NCBI GenBank assembly: GCA_947175205.1
Contig: CAMWLS010000008.1
Location: forward strand, 1-61,109
Source: an uncultured Porphyromonadaceae bacterium
Lineage (GTDB): Bacteria; Bacteroidota; Bacteroidia; Bacteroidales; Muribaculaceae
Length of the DNA stretch: 61,109 nucleotides
Direction of reading: 5' to 3'
A program made the translations under genes and the position numbers. This document shows positions 1-8,902 of the stretch, piece by piece. Under the pieces are notes generated by a model, which worked only from the letters and a program-made list of their open reading frames with translations, had not been told where the DNA came from and did not search any database. How positions within the stretch are numbered: the stretch's first letter is position 1; every line of letters starts with the position of its first letter.

Positions 1-70
<70 letters not shown>

Positions 71-105
71 CCCAACGCAACAAGAAATGATTCGTTTTAT
101 GAGGG

Positions 106-140
106 TCGGTATCTCCTGTGAAGAAGATGCCGATTTTTTT
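106..140 (+). terminator. Rho-independent terminator after tRNA-His
   Basis: A 9-bp stem (106-114 with 125-133, one G-T pair) is followed at once by seven T residues (134-140). It ends the tRNA-His transcript before the next gene. Confidence 0.75.
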
Positions 141-164
141 ATTTAACATTCCCAGTTTTGATTC

Positions 165-932
165 ATGAAAGAGATACCTCAGGACATAGTAACGCTTTTA
201 AACACTGAAGCCGCCAGGATTAACCACCCTGACTTCATAGCCTCTGACCCCGTCCAGTTTCCACGCCTGTACTCTGAACCAAGAGATATAGAAATTGTAT
301 CTCTCCTTGTCAGCACCATTGCCTGGGGAAAGCGAACCATGATTTGCAACAACGCCGGTAAAATGCTGGACCTTATGGATCACCGGCCATATGACTTCAC
401 CATGGACGGCGCTGCTGAAGAACTGCCGGACATGAACATCCACCGCACATTTTTCAGTGAGAATCTTAAGCATTATCTGCGCGGGCTTAAGCTCCTGTAC
501 TCCCGCTACGGTTCACTGGAAAACATGGTATATGAACGTGGTATTGCAGAGAGCCATTTCCCTGCATGGGAGATTGCCGCTGAAATAAACGCCCACATAG
601 CAGAAGCCAACAGCGGGAAAACAGACTCTCGCTGCCTGCCCGTGAATCTTGATGCCTCAGCGCTGAAAAGACTTAACATGGCCCTGCGCTGGCTGGTACG
701 CAATGACGGCATTGTGGACCTGGGGATATGGGATGTATTAAAGCCCTCCCAGCTTTTCATCCCCCTTGATGTACATGTGGGAAATATTTCACGTCAGCTG
801 GGACTGCTTGAACGCAAAAGCAATGACCGCAAGGCTGTTACAGACCTCACAGACACACTGCGCGCTCTACGCCCGCAGGATCCGGTATATTATGATTACG
901 CACTCTTTGGAATAGGAGTAAATGCAAAATAA
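165..932 (+). CDS. TIGR02757/DUF2400 family protein
   Basis: A 255-aa soluble protein with no signal peptide. Its length and its C-terminal region (YYDYALFGIGV at about 242-253) match the widespread Bacteroidota family TIGR02757 (DUF2400), whose function is unknown. Residues 200-214 (PLDVHVGNISRQLGL) resemble the helix-hairpin-helix DNA glycosylase motif PVDTHVxRVxxRLGL that carries the catalytic Asp in EndoIII and MutY; D202 would be that Asp. The Fe-S cysteines of EndoIII are absent. A DNA glycosylase-like fold is my inference. The gene stands alone between the tRNA-His terminator and a promoter for the next gene, and the ATG lies just after an AT-rich leader. Confidence 0.85.
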   Translation: MKEIPQDIVTLLNTEAARINHPDFIASDPVQFPRLYSEPRDIEIVSLLVSTIAWGKRTMICNNAGKMLDLMDHRPYDFTMDGAAEELPDMNIHRTFFSENLKHYLRGLKLLYSRYGSLENMVYERGIAESHFPAWEIAAEINAHIAEANSGKTDSRCLPVNLDASALKRLNMALRWLVRNDGIVDLGIWDVLKPSQLFIPLDVHVGNISRQLGLLERKSNDRKAVTDLTDTLRALRPQDPVYYDYALFGIGVNAK

Positions 933-976
933 TATTAACCTTTAATAGCCGGAGTACATACAGAAGGGTTAATATT
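931..976. repeat. Inverted repeat after the DUF2400 gene
   Basis: AATATTAACC at 931-940 pairs with GGTTAATATT at 967-976 across a 26-base loop, beginning at the stop codon of the upstream gene. It may act as a weak terminator, but no clean T-run follows it. Confidence 0.35.
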
Positions 977-1042
977 TAAGTTAATTTAAGCAAATAATAC
1001 ATAAGGCTTTATATTTTCCATATTCTATCTGAGATTAATAGA

Positions 1043-1050
1043 TAAATTTG
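1043..1050 (+). promoter_or_regulatory. Bacteroidota -7 box (TAAATTTG)
   Basis: Matches TAnnTTTG, 76 bases before the ATG at 1127. No convincing TTG -33 element is seen at the right distance. Confidence 0.45.
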
Positions 1051-1126
1051 CGCCGGTGAGCCATAAGCTGCTTATTTATAAGAGCTTGCCATATGCAACA
1101 TATTACCTATTAATATCTCTCCGGAT

Positions 1127-2467
1127 ATGATTCCACACTTTAGGGTTACCTTAGCCGTCTGCTTGTGCTGCTTCTCGCTGATTTCACTTGCACAGCATGA
1201 AGCTGCGGACGGCGTAATCTCAGTTGCAGACTCCATCACCCGCTCTGCTCTTGCAGGAGTCTCCGTCTTTGACCGGAACGGGACACTGGTGGGAATTTGC
1301 GACTCTCGCGGACGCATGCCATACGTTTCTGAAACTTCATATCCCCTCACATTCCGTTGTATAGGTTACAAAGAAAAAACCGTGAGACGGCCTCCAACTT
1401 CCGCTATACTGCTCAGCGAGAGCCTGACCGAATTACCGGAATTCAAGTTTATATCCCGTAGGCAAAAAGTCCTGTACATACCGGCATATATCCGTGAATA
1501 CTCCACCCTCAGTACATATACTGACACAGTGTATATGTTCAGGGAAAAAATGGTGGATTTCATGATAGTGCCGGACAAAAGCGTCAGATACCGCGGATGG
1601 TCAGTGCCCCGCACCAACAAAAGCCGCTCATATTATCGCTTTTCCAATGCTGACGGTCTGGACAGCGTGAGTGACAAGTGTAATAACCACTTCACATGGT
1701 CTGATTGGGTGGGACTAACTTCCGTTCATCCGCTGCCTCCTGAACTCGCCGGCGTAACAACTGGTACGCAAACGGTCATGGGGCGTTACAGTCCATCTGA
1801 AACATGGAACCGTGAGAATGACCGTATCACCATTGACCTTGACATCCTGGCTGAGAATAGCGGAAGGAGATGGGTCCCCACGCTCTCAGCTTTTTTCAAG
1901 GACAATCTTGACTTTGAGTGCTTCCGCATGAAACTGCTTTATGATAATATTGTGAATGACAGTATTTCGCCTGAAAACCTGACCGCTTACTCATACAATC
2001 TTGAAACGCGGGGGCGCGGACATAAAATGTTCATGTTTCATAAAGTGGATGAGCCGTTCTTTGTAAGCACTTATGCAGAAGTATACATCCTTGACAAGGA
2101 GTACATCAGTGTCAAGGAGGCCAAGAAGCGAGAGCGCAGTAATCCGGAGATTGCAGGCATGGCTGATTTTGACATCCCGTCCACAGCTCCGGCTCTGCAC
2201 AGCTCCGTGATTGAACTCATAGGACGTGTAAATTCCATAAATAATAATGAAGTAAGAGCCGCCCTTGCGCCGGACAGAAAACTTGTGGGTATAGAATTCA
2301 AGAAAATGAACTTTGGCGGGCGCCTGCTTCAGTTACTTAAGGCCGGAACCGGCCTTGACGGCATACGCGGTGCACGCAAGGTGAACAAGAAGTGGAAGGA
2401 ACTGAAGCAAAAGAGAAAAGCCGAGAACCAGATAATAAGGTTTAATCCTGAGACTTCATTACCTTAA
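1127..2467 (+). CDS. Secreted protein with CarboxypepD_reg-like N-terminal domain
   Basis: 446 aa. Residues 1-22 form a Sec signal peptide (hydrophobic VTLAVCLCCFSLISLA, then QHEA). Residues about 28-95 have the look of a carboxypeptidase regulatory-like (transthyretin-fold) domain: variable strands, GVSVFDRNGTLVGICDSRG, and a closing FRCIGYKEKTV followed by L.ES. This domain is common in Bacteroidota outer-membrane and periplasmic proteins. Residues about 100-446 are not recognised; the C-terminus is basic and rich in Lys/Arg. There is no TonB-dependent barrel and no C-terminal sorting tail, so it is more likely periplasmic or membrane-associated than a transporter. The actual role is unknown. 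It is transcribed from its own promoter at 1043. Confidence 0.75.
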   Translation: MIPHFRVTLAVCLCCFSLISLAQHEAADGVISVADSITRSALAGVSVFDRNGTLVGICDSRGRMPYVSETSYPLTFRCIGYKEKTVRRPPTSAILLSESLTELPEFKFISRRQKVLYIPAYIREYSTLSTYTDTVYMFREKMVDFMIVPDKSVRYRGWSVPRTNKSRSYYRFSNADGLDSVSDKCNNHFTWSDWVGLTSVHPLPPELAGVTTGTQTVMGRYSPSETWNRENDRITIDLDILAENSGRRWVPTLSAFFKDNLDFECFRMKLLYDNIVNDSISPENLTAYSYNLETRGRGHKMFMFHKVDEPFFVSTYAEVYILDKEYISVKEAKKRERSNPEIAGMADFDIPSTAPALHSSVIELIGRVNSINNNEVRAALAPDRKLVGIEFKKMNFGGRLLQLLKAGTGLDGIRGARKVNKKWKELKQKRKAENQIIRFNPETSLP

Positions 2468-2553
2468 AAGCAGGCCCTGACCCTTAACCGCAACCCTGTG
2501 GATGGCCACTAATCTTTTATAGTACAATTAAGACCGGGTCTCTCTTTTTTTAC

Positions 2554-2561
2554 TATCTTTG
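2554..2561 (+). promoter_or_regulatory. Bacteroidota -7 box (TATCTTTG) for the YitT-family gene
   Basis: An exact TAnnTTTG match whose expected start point leaves a leader of only about 12 bases before the ATG at 2579. Just upstream is the palindrome AGACCGGGTCT (2531-2541), which could be an operator or part of the previous gene's terminator. Confidence 0.6.
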
Positions 2562-2578
2562 CACCAAAATCACATTAC

Positions 2579-3565
2579 ATGCAAAAGGTTAACAAGCAGC
2601 AACTGTGGCGCACCACGCGTGACTATATCTTCATCACTCTGGGCATGTGTATTTATGCCCTCGGGTTCACTGCCTTTATCCTACCGGAGAAAGTAATCAT
2701 CGGTGGTCTTGCCGGTATAGGTTCACTGGTTTACTTCCTTACCAACATCCCCGTAGCTATCACCCAATATGTGGCAAACCTTATTCTTCTGGCCTTTGCA
2801 TACCGCATTGTGGGACGTAAGTTTGTCATAGGCACCATTTACGGGGCCACCATGATATCTGTCTTTGTGGGTATTTTCCAGCCCATATTCACCACTCCCA
2901 TGACCTCTGAGCCGGTTATGAACATTGTCATAGGCGGTATCATGTGCGGTTTTGGTATAGGACTCACTTTCATTCACAACGGCAGTAGCGGCGGAACAGA
3001 CATCGTGGCCGCAATGGTGAGCAAAAAATCCAATGTCTCCATAGGACGCACCATGCTGTACACTGACGTCTTCATAATTTCCTCTTCATACCTGCTGTTC
3101 CACAGTATTGATAAGATAGTATACGGCTTCGTGGTCCTGTTCCTGGTAAGCTACATGGCTGACCTGATGATAAACACAAACAGGCAGGCCGTTCAGTTCA
3201 CCATTTTCTCACCCCACTGGCGTGAGATAGCCACCGCAATAAACAATGAAGCCCACCGCGGATGTACCGTCCTTAACGGCACCGGCTGGTACTCTAAACA
3301 TGAAGTAAAGATACTTCTGGTAATGTGCCGAAAGATAGAATCCGTGACAATCTTCCGTATTATCAAGTCCATTGACAGGGACGCCTTTGTCACTCAGGCT
3401 AACGTAAACGGTGTCTATGGCAAAGGATTTGATGAGGTAAAAGTGAAGATGAAACTGGAACCCAACGGACACGACCACCGCATCACAACGCCTGACTCAG
3501 AGTCGCGTCCCAACCTATATGACGAGTCAAAAGACACCTCACCCCACCCCAGAAGCATGATGTAA
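2579..3565 (+). CDS. YitT family membrane protein
   Basis: 328 aa. Five to six hydrophobic helices fill residues about 15-205 (YIFITLGMCIYALGFTAFILPEKVIIGGLAG is the typical first helix and loop; HNGSSGGTDIVAAMV sits before the fourth). Residues about 215-295 form a cytoplasmic DUF2179-type domain (RGCTVLNGTGWYS, FVTQANVNGVYGKGF). This order, DUF161 membrane part then DUF2179, defines the YitT family. Its substrate is unknown; some relatives have been linked to small-molecule transport. Residues 296-328 are a polar tail of low complexity. The gene has its own promoter and converges with the MscS gene. Confidence 0.88.
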   Translation: MQKVNKQQLWRTTRDYIFITLGMCIYALGFTAFILPEKVIIGGLAGIGSLVYFLTNIPVAITQYVANLILLAFAYRIVGRKFVIGTIYGATMISVFVGIFQPIFTTPMTSEPVMNIVIGGIMCGFGIGLTFIHNGSSGGTDIVAAMVSKKSNVSIGRTMLYTDVFIISSSYLLFHSIDKIVYGFVVLFLVSYMADLMINTNRQAVQFTIFSPHWREIATAINNEAHRGCTVLNGTGWYSKHEVKILLVMCRKIESVTIFRIIKSIDRDAFVTQANVNGVYGKGFDEVKVKMKLEPNGHDHRITTPDSESRPNLYDESKDTSPHPRSMM

Positions 3566-3615
3566 GCTTAGCATAATTTACACCCGATTTTACAAATTAT
3601 ATTATTGCAGAGGAC

Positions 3616-4710
3616 TCATTTAGATGGCAGATGCACATCCAGTTGCGGGAACGGGAATGAGATACCGCTATCCGGGAGTTCTGTATAGATGCGTTCATTT
3701 ATCTCATAAAACACGCTCCAGTAATTGGCAGTATGCGTCCATGCCCTGGCCTTTAGAACAACACTACTGTCTCCCAGTGATTCTACAACCACTGACGGCG
3801 AGCGGTCCACCGGCGGCAAAAAAGACAGTGCGGTGTTCCCTCCCATTCTGGTTTCTTCAACCACAGCCTTTACCTTACGCTTAAACATACGTTTAAACCA
3901 TCCGCGTTTTTTCTCCGCGGATTTTGCAGTCTCATCAGGCTCCTGTTCATCAGCATTGTTCTCTGCTGCCAGCTTACGGCCTTCCCTGTCATCTTCCACA
4001 TATTTCCTCACCACACGTTCATCTGAGAGCATAATATCCATCAGAGCCTTACGGGCAACCTCAACACTATCACCGTATGAGATACCCACGCTCCAGTCCA
4101 CGCGCCTGTAGTCTTCACGTGAGTAATTATTGATGGTTCCAGTGGAAAGACCGCCGTTAGGGATAACTATACTCTTATTATCCGGGGTAAGAATCAGTGT
4201 GTGAAAAATCTGAATCTCTTTTACTGTTCCCGTATAGCCCTGCGTCTCTATAAAGTCACCAACCTTATATGGCTTAAGGAGAAGTATAAGGACTCCGCCT
4301 GCAAAGTTCTGCAAGGTTCCGCTCAATGCCATACCTATGGCAACACCGGCAGAGGCAAAAATGGCAATGAATGATGACGTCTCTATACCCAATATTCCTA
4401 TAACGGTAACTATCAGGATAAAGTAAAGCACCATGCGCACAAAGGACAGGACAAATGAGCTTAAAGAACTGTCAATGCGACGTCTGAGCAGAATGTTGTG
4501 AACCAGTGTGTATATCTTGTTGATAATAAACTTACCCACATAAAAAACTGCAATAGCAATGGCCAGGTTAATGGCAAAAGTTACCATTCCGGACACAAGC
4601 TTATTCAGAAGCTCATCCAGAGGCAGATTCTTAAGCATGGAAAGTTCCTGCGCCTTATCCGGCACAGCATCTGATACCGCAGGGATTGCAGGCTCTTGTA
4701 GAAAAAACAT
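3616..4710 (-). CDS. MscS-family mechanosensitive ion channel
   Basis: 364 aa. An N-terminal amphipathic segment is followed by transmembrane helices at about 35-60, 80-105 and 112-140; the last is the pore helix with the Gly/Ala pattern of MscS TM3 (FASAGVAIGMALSGTLQNFAGG). The beta domain follows (GDFIETQGYTGTVKEIQIFHT and VIPNGGLSTGTINNYSR). MscS proteins open under membrane tension and release solutes on hypo-osmotic shock. An unusual charged insertion at about 240-290, rich in Glu then Lys/Arg, interrupts the C-terminal alpha/beta domain, making the protein longer than the E. coli form (286 aa). It is the last gene of the run starting at 8684, 33 bases after the C11 peptidase gene. Confidence 0.92.
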   Translation of the reverse strand: MFFLQEPAIPAVSDAVPDKAQELSMLKNLPLDELLNKLVSGMVTFAINLAIAIAVFYVGKFIINKIYTLVHNILLRRRIDSSLSSFVLSFVRMVLYFILIVTVIGILGIETSSFIAIFASAGVAIGMALSGTLQNFAGGVLILLLKPYKVGDFIETQGYTGTVKEIQIFHTLILTPDNKSIVIPNGGLSTGTINNYSREDYRRVDWSVGISYGDSVEVARKALMDIMLSDERVVRKYVEDDREGRKLAAENNADEQEPDETAKSAEKKRGWFKRMFKRKVKAVVEETRMGGNTALSFLPPVDRSPSVVVESLGDSSVVLKARAWTHTANYWSVFYEINERIYTELPDSGISFPFPQLDVHLPSK

Positions 4711-4743
4711 AATCTGATATAATTTTATGAGCAGGCTTTGACT

Positions 4744-5892
4744 CTATAACGTCTTATCAGTGAAAATTGTTACATCACGGTACCACTGATTAAGATTATA
4801 GTTCTTGGTTTCCGGGCCCTGTTCCTCAGAAATAATAAAGGTGGACAGGCCGCAGTGGTACTTTATATCCAGTCTGTCCCACAGCCGGGGAGTGGCTTGC
4901 TCATACATGACTACGTCAGCCAGGGCGGCATCAAAATCAGCCTTCAGAGACTCCGGTGCACACTGGGCATGAACATGGTGCGCCAGGTCATAATAATAGC
5001 AGGTGGCCTCTGTCATATACCGCTGAGGCTCATAATCCTCTTCAGTTTCTCCGCCACTCACTTTATAAACAGCAGCCGTAGCCACTGCCAGACGCTTGAG
5101 CGCAGAGGTGTCATACACAGCTAAGGTACATGTACGTGATGATCCGCTCAGGCTGTTATAACTTTCAAAAGTAGTGGATGCGGCACCTACAAGGTCAGCC
5201 TTGCCGGCTGTAAAGAAATACGGCAGAGTCTTGTTATATGGCATGCCGTCAGCAGGCACCTCCGCAGGGCTGGCTGCAATCACAGGAGCAACATCACGCA
5301 TCTCATACGCAACTTCCACAGAGCCCATATAACAGCAGTCGAAATATACAAAATCCAGACCCCGGCCTTTCAGTGTCTCTGCAAGGGTGGTCAGGCGCAT
5401 TTTCTTTCCTTGCTCGTAGCCAAACCCTTTCAGTGATGCGCCACCTTCATCAATCCCGTCATTGAGCCAGCCGTCAGCATGGCTCCACAGAATGATTCCC
5501 TTACTGTCTGCGGGTGCAAACTCAAAAGCATCATGGAGGACAGCTGACATACGCGCTGCGCTCACGGAGTAATCGCTGTCATCGTAAACCTTGAGAATTT
5601 CATTCCCTTCCGGCTTGATTTCCATAAGCTTTGGAGATTCATTATCTTTAGCGTGATAAACCAGCAGTCTTCCACCGGCAGCGTTTACCGCCGCGGCAGC
5701 CATATCCATTTCCTTCAAGTCAGATGCGTCATATCCACCGGTGCCAAGAGAGTTTCTGGCCACCATATAAACAAGCACCGTACGCTTTGCCTTCTCAGGG
5801 GTTATCACAGGTTCAGGTTCTGACTCACTTCCACAGGAGCTCAGAAGAGTGATTGATAATAAAGTGAATAACAGTTTAGATATAAATTTCAT
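4744..5892 (-). CDS. Clostripain-related (C11) cysteine peptidase lipoprotein
   Basis: 382 aa from the ATG at 5892. This start gives a lipoprotein signal with lipobox LSSC, Cys20; the longer frame upstream has no signal and runs through folK. Family C11 residues are visible: His138 in LWSHADGW and Cys187 in DCCYMG (clostripain type D-x-C-x-M-G). C11 peptidases cut after Arg or Lys and are usually self-activated. Anchored by lipid, it probably acts in the periplasm or at the outer membrane. The gene overlaps folK by 17 bases, so it is translated in the same operon. Specificity cannot be read from the sequence. Confidence 0.88.
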   Translation of the reverse strand: MKFISKLLFTLLSITLLSSCGSESEPEPVITPEKAKRTVLVYMVARNSLGTGGYDASDLKEMDMAAAAVNAAGGRLLVYHAKDNESPKLMEIKPEGNEILKVYDDSDYSVSAARMSAVLHDAFEFAPADSKGIILWSHADGWLNDGIDEGGASLKGFGYEQGKKMRLTTLAETLKGRGLDFVYFDCCYMGSVEVAYEMRDVAPVIAASPAEVPADGMPYNKTLPYFFTAGKADLVGAASTTFESYNSLSGSSRTCTLAVYDTSALKRLAVATAAVYKVSGGETEEDYEPQRYMTEATCYYYDLAHHVHAQCAPESLKADFDAALADVVMYEQATPRLWDRLDIKYHCGLSTFIISEEQGPETKNYNLNQWYRDVTIFTDKTL

Positions 5893-6301
5893 AAATGTGT
5901 AAGGTTTTAAATCCATCCATAAAATAAGAGCGGGTAAGGTGAAATGGTGAAAGACATTTATCCCCGTGATACACAGGATCAATATCTATAGGCACCACTC
6001 CCCGGGCTTTATCAGCCGGAGCACGTCCCAGCTCAGTCTCCACCTTCTTGCAGGCAGCGGTTAATTCTTTACTGTCAAGAGAGGTAAATCCGTACAACAC
6101 CATATTAAGATACATGGCGTCTGTTCCGTTGTCATCAGCCGTCTCATAAACGGCAGATGACTCTTTGAGTACCATAAGCCGCTTCAGTGCATCCACAGCC
6201 TGTGTAATTTTCTCTGCCTTATCAGACACGTTGCTTCCCAGGCACAAGACCACAGGAAAACAATACTCCTGACTGCAGCTATTGATTTTCTTATGTGTCA
6301 C
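5876..6301 (-). CDS. folK: 2-amino-4-hydroxy-6-hydroxymethyldihydropteridine diphosphokinase
   Basis: 141 aa. HPPK transfers pyrophosphate from ATP to 6-hydroxymethyl-dihydropterin in folate synthesis. Visible family signatures are VVLCLGSNVSDKAEKI near residue 17 (normally LGSNLGD) and the metal/pterin motif VPIDIDPVY near 105-113. The start is GTG at 6301, overlapping the stop of the phosphoesterase gene (GTGA), which indicates coupled translation. The protein is a little shorter than E. coli FolK (159 aa), and the usual RxRPRx loop and C-terminal region are reduced or diverged. The 3' end overlaps the C11 peptidase gene. Confidence 0.85.
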   Translation of the reverse strand: MTHKKINSCSQEYCFPVVLCLGSNVSDKAEKITQAVDALKRLMVLKESSAVYETADDNGTDAMYLNMVLYGFTSLDSKELTAACKKVETELGRAPADKARGVVPIDIDPVYHGDKCLSPFHLTRSYFMDGFKTLHIYEIYI

Positions 6302-7488
6302 TTGGCCGGGTGTAAAGTGAGAAGCGTTATCTCCGGCGTAGCGCCTATACGGGCGGGCATTCCCACTGTACCGGCCCCGATATTCACATAAAGTTTCCTC
6401 TGCGCGTCATCTGACTCATAAAGCCCTCCCCATGTACGATACCGGAAAACAGCCGGGGACCATCCAAATAGTTCCATCTGCATGGCATGCGTGTGACCGC
6501 TCAGTGTAAGCGCCATATTACAGTCAGGATTTTCCTTAATTTCATTCTCCCAGTGAGCGGGATTATGAGAAAGCAGTATTTTAGGCAGCTTGTCCTCCGG
6601 CGTAGGATATGCAAGCCGGATATTGCCGTAAGTATGGAATGGTGGGTCACCCACATTTTCCACACCCACCACCATCAGGGAGTCAGTATCATTGCTTCTG
6701 AGTACTGCCGTCTCATTCTGCAATACGGTCCACCCCATGGACTCCTGTAGCTTTATAAGCTTCTCGTGGTCAGCCTTCTTAAGTTCCTCACTGTCCCAGA
6801 CCATGTAATCTCCGTAGTCATGATTCCCAAGTACTGAGAAAACTCCCAGAGGAGCATAAAGCCTGCTCAGTACTTCAATATGTGGCTCAAGCTCTGAGGT
6901 GTGACGGTTCACTATATCACCGGTGAAAAAAATCACATCCGGCTGCTGGGCATTCACAGAGTCCACAAGCTTCTGGAGGAATCTATTGTCATTGCCGTAT
7001 GTGCCGGTATGGAGGTCTGAGATGTGTACCACTCTAAGGCCGTCAAAAGAGGCCGGAAGACCGGGAATGTCCACATCGATTCGTGTTACTTCTATATTGT
7101 TGCGACTGATTAGTGCAGCCCACCACATCGCTCCAAAAACGAGTAATGCCATGCCCCATGCCGCATATGAAGCACCTTTCCACTGCGGAGACTTCCAGAT
7201 ACGAGGCACCCACCGCAGACAGTCAACGGCACACCACACCCACTTGCTTATATAAACAGTGGCATAAGAATATATCACCCACATCAGCCACAGGAACGGT
7301 TCATCCTGACCCTGCCGCTTGGGAAAGATAAATATAGCCACCATAAGCAGGAACAGGAATATGGCGCTTACAGCCTGAACCTGAGCACCTTTTTTATGAC
7401 CTGCGCGCAGCAAACGCCTGTACAGATAATAATCTGTACCCACGTTAATCAGCAATATGACGGTTGCTATCAGATATGGGAATCGCAT
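6298..7488 (-). CDS. Membrane-anchored metallophosphoesterase
   Basis: 396 aa. Residues 1-130 contain four hydrophobic segments. Residues about 150-390 are a calcineurin-like phosphoesterase domain with every metal-ligand motif: ISDLHTG (D158, H160), TGDIVNRH, LGNHDYG, LSHNPAHW and SGHTHAMQ. Such proteins (YaeI/YkuE-like) are often UDP-diacylglucosamine or phospholipid-related hydrolases, but the substrate is not determined here. It sits between an acyltransferase gene (19-base overlap) and folK, so a link to envelope lipids is plausible and is inference only. Confidence 0.9.
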   Translation of the reverse strand: MRFPYLIATVILLINVGTDYYLYRRLLRAGHKKGAQVQAVSAIFLFLLMVAIFIFPKRQGQDEPFLWLMWVIYSYATVYISKWVWCAVDCLRWVPRIWKSPQWKGASYAAWGMALLVFGAMWWAALISRNNIEVTRIDVDIPGLPASFDGLRVVHISDLHTGTYGNDNRFLQKLVDSVNAQQPDVIFFTGDIVNRHTSELEPHIEVLSRLYAPLGVFSVLGNHDYGDYMVWDSEELKKADHEKLIKLQESMGWTVLQNETAVLRSNDTDSLMVVGVENVGDPPFHTYGNIRLAYPTPEDKLPKILLSHNPAHWENEIKENPDCNMALTLSGHTHAMQMELFGWSPAVFRYRTWGGLYESDDAQRKLYVNIGAGTVGMPARIGATPEITLLTLHPAK

Positions 7489-8684
7489 GCGGCAAGTTTA
7501 TTTCGCAGCGGATTGGCATACATCTCCATAATCAGATGACGCATAAACTCGCGCTCCGTGGGCGTTATATCAGGAACATCCACCTTGTCAAGCTGCCCGG
7601 TGATATATTTCTCAAATTTCTCTACATCCTCCGCTGTATAACAGTCAGCAAAACGCGGCCTGTCCAGCAGAGTGTCATAGGCTATGTAATTGCAGGGGAA
7701 TATATAATAGTTACTATGTATGTCGTGGTCTATCATATTGCCGGCTGCACGTACCACCTCCGCCTTATCCTCGCTCTGCAGCTTCTCAAGCCTGGCGTTA
7801 ATACACGCTCCAAGATGAAAATGGATACGGCCCTTGGGCTTGGTAATACCTGTTTCCATACTGAACAGGTCATCACGCTGAGTCTTCTTATATTCCGGGT
7901 CACGGCGTTTAAGAAGGAACTCCCGTGCTTTGAGATAATCATTGGGGTCATACTCATATGATATACTCACGGGTAACAGGCTTACCCCGCATAAATTATG
8001 CTTAACCGTACCGCCTCCTGCCAGAGCCAGCATCTTCAGTAGACTCTCCTGAGTCACATCATTAGAATCTTTAGCGCGCCCCTCACGCTGAGCTATCCAT
8101 ACACTTTCATGCAAACTGTTTACAGTAAAATGTATATAACCGGAAAGCTGGCGGGCATTCTCCAGAGCCTTGGCCAGACGGTCACCGCGTTTTACAATAA
8201 AACTGCGGTTTATCTTCACAAGGTCTGTAATCCAGTCATATATAAGCAGGTTATTTCCAATGGCCACCTGAGTGATAGGCATCTTGTTACGGATGAAGCA
8301 CAGATTCAGAAACGACGCATCCAGCACTATATCCCTGTGATTGGAGATAAAAGTGTAACTCTTGCCGGCCTCACAGTTCTCAAGACCATCCACGGTCAGG
8401 CCGTCAGTGGTTGAGGCAACCAGCATCTCAAGGAAGGCCCCCATTACCTGAGTCTGGAAATCCTTCTGTCGCGTAATGCTCAGCAGCTGTTCCACAAACG
8501 CAGGATAATCCACCTGAGGCATCACATAGCGTACAGCATGTTCAAAACCCGGCTCGCGCACAAGGGCTGCCAGTTTATCCTTAAAATTTGAATCATTATA
8601 CGGAGCAATATCCTGAAACTCTGCCGGAATCTCAGGTGCATTTGCAACCGCCGTGTTTATATTGAGGTCTTTTGTGTCAGTCAT
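7470..8684 (-). CDS. Glycerophospholipid acyltransferase-like protein (PlsC/PlsB superfamily)
   Basis: 404 aa. The acyltransferase motif is at about 113-123 (FISNHRDIVLD), where H116 is the expected catalytic base. A later region (FIVKRGDR, about 170) corresponds to the second block, and a Gly-rich GREGRAKDSND segment (about 205) to the third, G-x-x-SR-like block. The spacing in the first motif is H-x5-D (or H-x-D) rather than the classical H-x4-D, a deviation worth testing. No transmembrane helix is obvious. It is probably involved in transferring acyl groups to glycerol phosphate or another lipid precursor. First gene of the operon running down to the MscS gene, with a promoter at 8723. Confidence 0.82.
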   Translation of the reverse strand: MTDTKDLNINTAVANAPEIPAEFQDIAPYNDSNFKDKLAALVREPGFEHAVRYVMPQVDYPAFVEQLLSITRQKDFQTQVMGAFLEMLVASTTDGLTVDGLENCEAGKSYTFISNHRDIVLDASFLNLCFIRNKMPITQVAIGNNLLIYDWITDLVKINRSFIVKRGDRLAKALENARQLSGYIHFTVNSLHESVWIAQREGRAKDSNDVTQESLLKMLALAGGGTVKHNLCGVSLLPVSISYEYDPNDYLKAREFLLKRRDPEYKKTQRDDLFSMETGITKPKGRIHFHLGACINARLEKLQSEDKAEVVRAAGNMIDHDIHSNYYIFPCNYIAYDTLLDRPRFADCYTAEDVEKFEKYITGQLDKVDVPDITPTEREFMRHLIMEMYANPLRNKLAACDSHI

Positions 8685-8722
8685 GTCGGATTCTTAATTG
8701 GATATGCTTTGGCATAGTCTGC

Positions 8723-8730
8723 CAAAATTA
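8723..8730 (-). promoter_or_regulatory. Bacteroidota -7 box for the acyltransferase operon
   Basis: Reads TAATTTTG on the minus strand (TAnnTTTG), 39 bases before the ATG at 8684. No well-spaced TTG is visible upstream. Confidence 0.5.
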
Positions 8731-8857
8731 CTATATTTTCTTAACATATCCCAGCACCAAAAAGATAAATAACGGAGTTTAAATTAAATTAAGATATATC
8801 ATAACACCTTTTTCTCAACTCTTTAGGACTTCTATTAGACCCCGTTCCACAATATTG

Positions 8858-8884
8858 CTTAAGACTGGTGAACAGAATCTTAAG
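8858..8884. repeat. Small inverted repeat between operons
   Basis: CTTAAGA (8858-8864) pairs with TCTTAAG (8878-8884). It lies 19 bases past the stop of the dehydrogenase gene on the minus strand and may be a weak terminator. No T-run follows. Confidence 0.3.
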
Positions 8885-8902
8885 AGGCTGGACTTCCGGC
8901 GG

